The notes beneath the pieces were generated by a model. That model worked only from the letters and a program-made list of their open reading frames with translations. It was not told where the DNA came from and searched no databases. Position numbers and translations under genes: made by a program. A DNA stretch of 64,000 nt from Ailurus styani (Eukaryota; Chordata; Mammalia; Carnivora; Ailuridae): contig LNAC01000163.1 in the NCBI GenBank assembly GCA_002007465.1, forward strand, positions 2,872,951-2,936,950, in the 5' to 3' direction. Positions 58,401 through 61,400 of this stretch are shown here, piece by piece; within the stretch, counting starts at the first letter, position 1, and every line of letters begins with the position of its first letter.

Positions 58401-61400
58401 ACCATCAATCCTGTGTGACTGATGCACCAAACATCTCTCTGGGGTTAAATATTATAATCGTCTCCAATGTCGGGATGAGAAAGCCAAGAGTGGGAGCCAG
58501 GTGACACTGGCAGGGAGCAGTAGAGGCAGCGTTCTATCTCGATACCCCTGACACCTCCCAGTGTCGATGCTAGAGATTGCTCCTCTCTGTTAGTAGTCTA
58601 ATCCCCTGAATCAGCAGCAGGTCAGTCAGTGCCGATGCAATTGGGTAAACTGTTGAGAGATAACTTGACGCTGCCTCAGATGGTTTGATCACAATATGAA
58701 AAAAGCGGTAGTCCCTTCCTCGAAACCATGAAAGAAACCTACACATCGCAATTCACCTGTACAGATTTTCATTGGCAAAACCACCAGGAATCCTGCAACA
58801 ATGGTATGACAGGTGCAGCACTGTCAGGGTCATTTGTTAAGGCATTTAGAGATCCAATAAGGCAAAAGTGATTGGGTGCAATGGATGCACCAGAATTGCT
58901 AAATGAAGGGAGAAATACAGGAAAGGTATGAAAACTGTTCAGTCCAGTGCCAGGCGCAAAGTCATTCAATCAGCTCTTGTTACTAGTATCATGAACAGCG
59001 ACTGGATCATTCATTCGAAAAGCAGGACATCATAAAACTTACTCTGGAGTAATCGAGATCTCTGGGTGTTGAGTCTGTTAAAGCTCGGACAAGGGCATTC
59101 ATCATACAGATCGGAGGAGAAGGTGGAGAGGGCTGAGAAGGTTCCTGTTGTAATGGGCTCTTTGGTTTGGAAGGCAGCCGACCTCTCCTCCCTTTCAGAC
59201 TATCTGTACGGACAACTGATGCCAAGAGAAAGAAAGAAAAAATGTCTTCAAAGATATCCATAAAGAGCCATAAGTCACGAAAAGGAATAAAAACACATTA
59301 CAATTGAGCAATCATTAACAAGACCAATCATTTGAAAGTGGCAATGAGTTTGGGATTATAACCCCACGATGATTTAATGAGGGTTGAAACAAGCAGCATA
59401 AAAATCACCCATACTTACATCTGGTAATGAACTGGCCCTAAAAGTCTCCTTCTTAAATAGAACAGAGATGTATGTACACAAGCTCTCTATTGATTTTTTT
59501 TTTAAAGATTTTACTTATTTATTTGACACACAGAGAGAGATCAGATCACAAGTAGGCAGAGAGGCAGGCAGAGAGAGAGGAGAGAGGAGGAAGCAGGCTC
59601 CCTGCTGAGCAGAGAGCCTGATGCGGGCCTCGATCCCAGGACCCTGAGATCATGACCTGAGCCGAAGGCAGAGGCTTTAACCCACTGAGCCACCCAGGCG
59701 CCCTATTGATTTTGAGAAATTAGAATAAGTAGTCCTCAGCTATTTTTACATGGTAATACACACCATAAAAGTAAAATGTTGGAAAGAAAAGGAAACTAGG
59801 AAAATTCACCATCCCAACATCAATATTAACATTTTTTTTCAGTGATAGAATAGGTATAAGCAAGCTGAATAAAGAGCATTGTATCCATACCTTCTTTAAC
59901 CATGCCAACACTGAGACACTTCTGAAATCGACAGTACTGACATCGGTTCCGACGTCTCTTGTCTACGGGGCAGTTTTTATTTGCCAGGCAAACATATTTT
60001 GCATTTTTCTGAACCGTTCTCTGAGAAAACACAATACAGAGATAGTCAACTAATAGTTTCTGGAAAGAGGTAGGACCTGACAAGATGTATTTTAATTACA
60101 ATGTGAAAAGCGACAGTGCAATTCGTATAATTAGATAAATTTAATTTCCTAACACGCTAGCCTGCAGGAAAAACAATTTTATTAGTGTTAGCTGCTGACA
60201 ATGAAAATCATCTCGGATTGTTCTGAACCAAGTCTCAGGAGACACCCAAGTCTGAATGATAAAATCATATCTGAAATTACCAGGTCAACATATCATACCT
60301 TGGAGGATTAGATTATCTTCACTTTTAATATCCCTTTGGGAACAATTTTCTACTTGTTCCACTCCCCTGATTATTGCTGACCTTATTAAAATAAAATCAA
60401 AATTATCTAGGATGTACTTTGTTGGCTATCACTATTGTAAGTCAAATATCACAGTAACTGGCTTTGTTCCCCAATAGAGATGAAATCATAAAAAGCAAAA
60501 TCAGGACTTGACTAGTTAAAACATACAGGAAATGTTTTTATGCAAAAAAAAATCACTGTCACTTAATCTGCCTATATCATTTATTTTACCTTTAAGATGT
60601 TAAGATAATATATATTAAGAGAATATTCTCTTAAGAGGATATCTATGGTAAATTGGTTATTTCTGATTTTTGAAAGCAAAATCTTAAAATTGGTTACTAA
60701 AAACCACTATCACATCTGGAAAAAAACAACAAAAAGAGTAAAATAAGGAAATATGAGAGCCATAAATTTTCAATAAAAATTCCTATAAATAGGTTATTTC
60801 ATAAATGACTATTGACACAGACATCAAAATAGCCATATGGTAAACAACACATCATAAAGCTTAGACTTGGATATAAAATGATGTTTTATTCTTCAGAATC
60901 ACATATAATTTTAAAATGACACATGGAGAAATAACGAAGCATATTTTGTGCTCCAGATTAAAAAAAAATGATTGATTTTTTAAAAAAATTAAAAACATTT
61001 ATGCAAGTGGATGTATATTTATCACTTAGGGTGAAATTATTCAGATTACCTGAATCTATACAACTCCAAATAGAGCAAAAAGTTGGAATTTATTTAGTAA
61101 GCCTGGGCTGCATTAAAGAAAGAATGAAAGAAAGAAAGAATTCCAGATAATTTGGGATTGGTGATCTATTTTGGGTCCAAAATTCTCGATTTACTTTTAA
61201 TCTTTTACTCTTAGCAGTTCTCAACCCCCACGTATTAGTTTTTACCCCATCACCTTTTAATTTCATTTTAGGGAATGGTTTCTAAATTGCTTCTATGACT
61301 TTAAAAATCTACCAAAGCCAGATCCATTTAGTTTAAAATGCAAAATTCCAAAACACAAACACATCTCTGAGTTTCCAGCATTTAAATTCTCAACAGTCTG

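Larger units (their letters stand above)
49438..59042 (-). other. NR4A3 intron, 9.6 kb, old repeats only
   Basis: This intron contains no carnivore SINE at all. It holds MER5A copies (about 49930-50115 and 53982-54163), MIR copies (50670-50815, 51240-51430, 55205-55375, 57150-57355, 57390-57620), L2 tails (about 53810-53870 and 55478-55535), a (CA)n run at 55616-55638 and a second at 57865-57885. The remaining stretches of more than 300 bases (52,100-53,550; 54,300-55,050; 55,750-57,100; 58,050-59,040) show nothing I can name. Confidence 0.65.
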
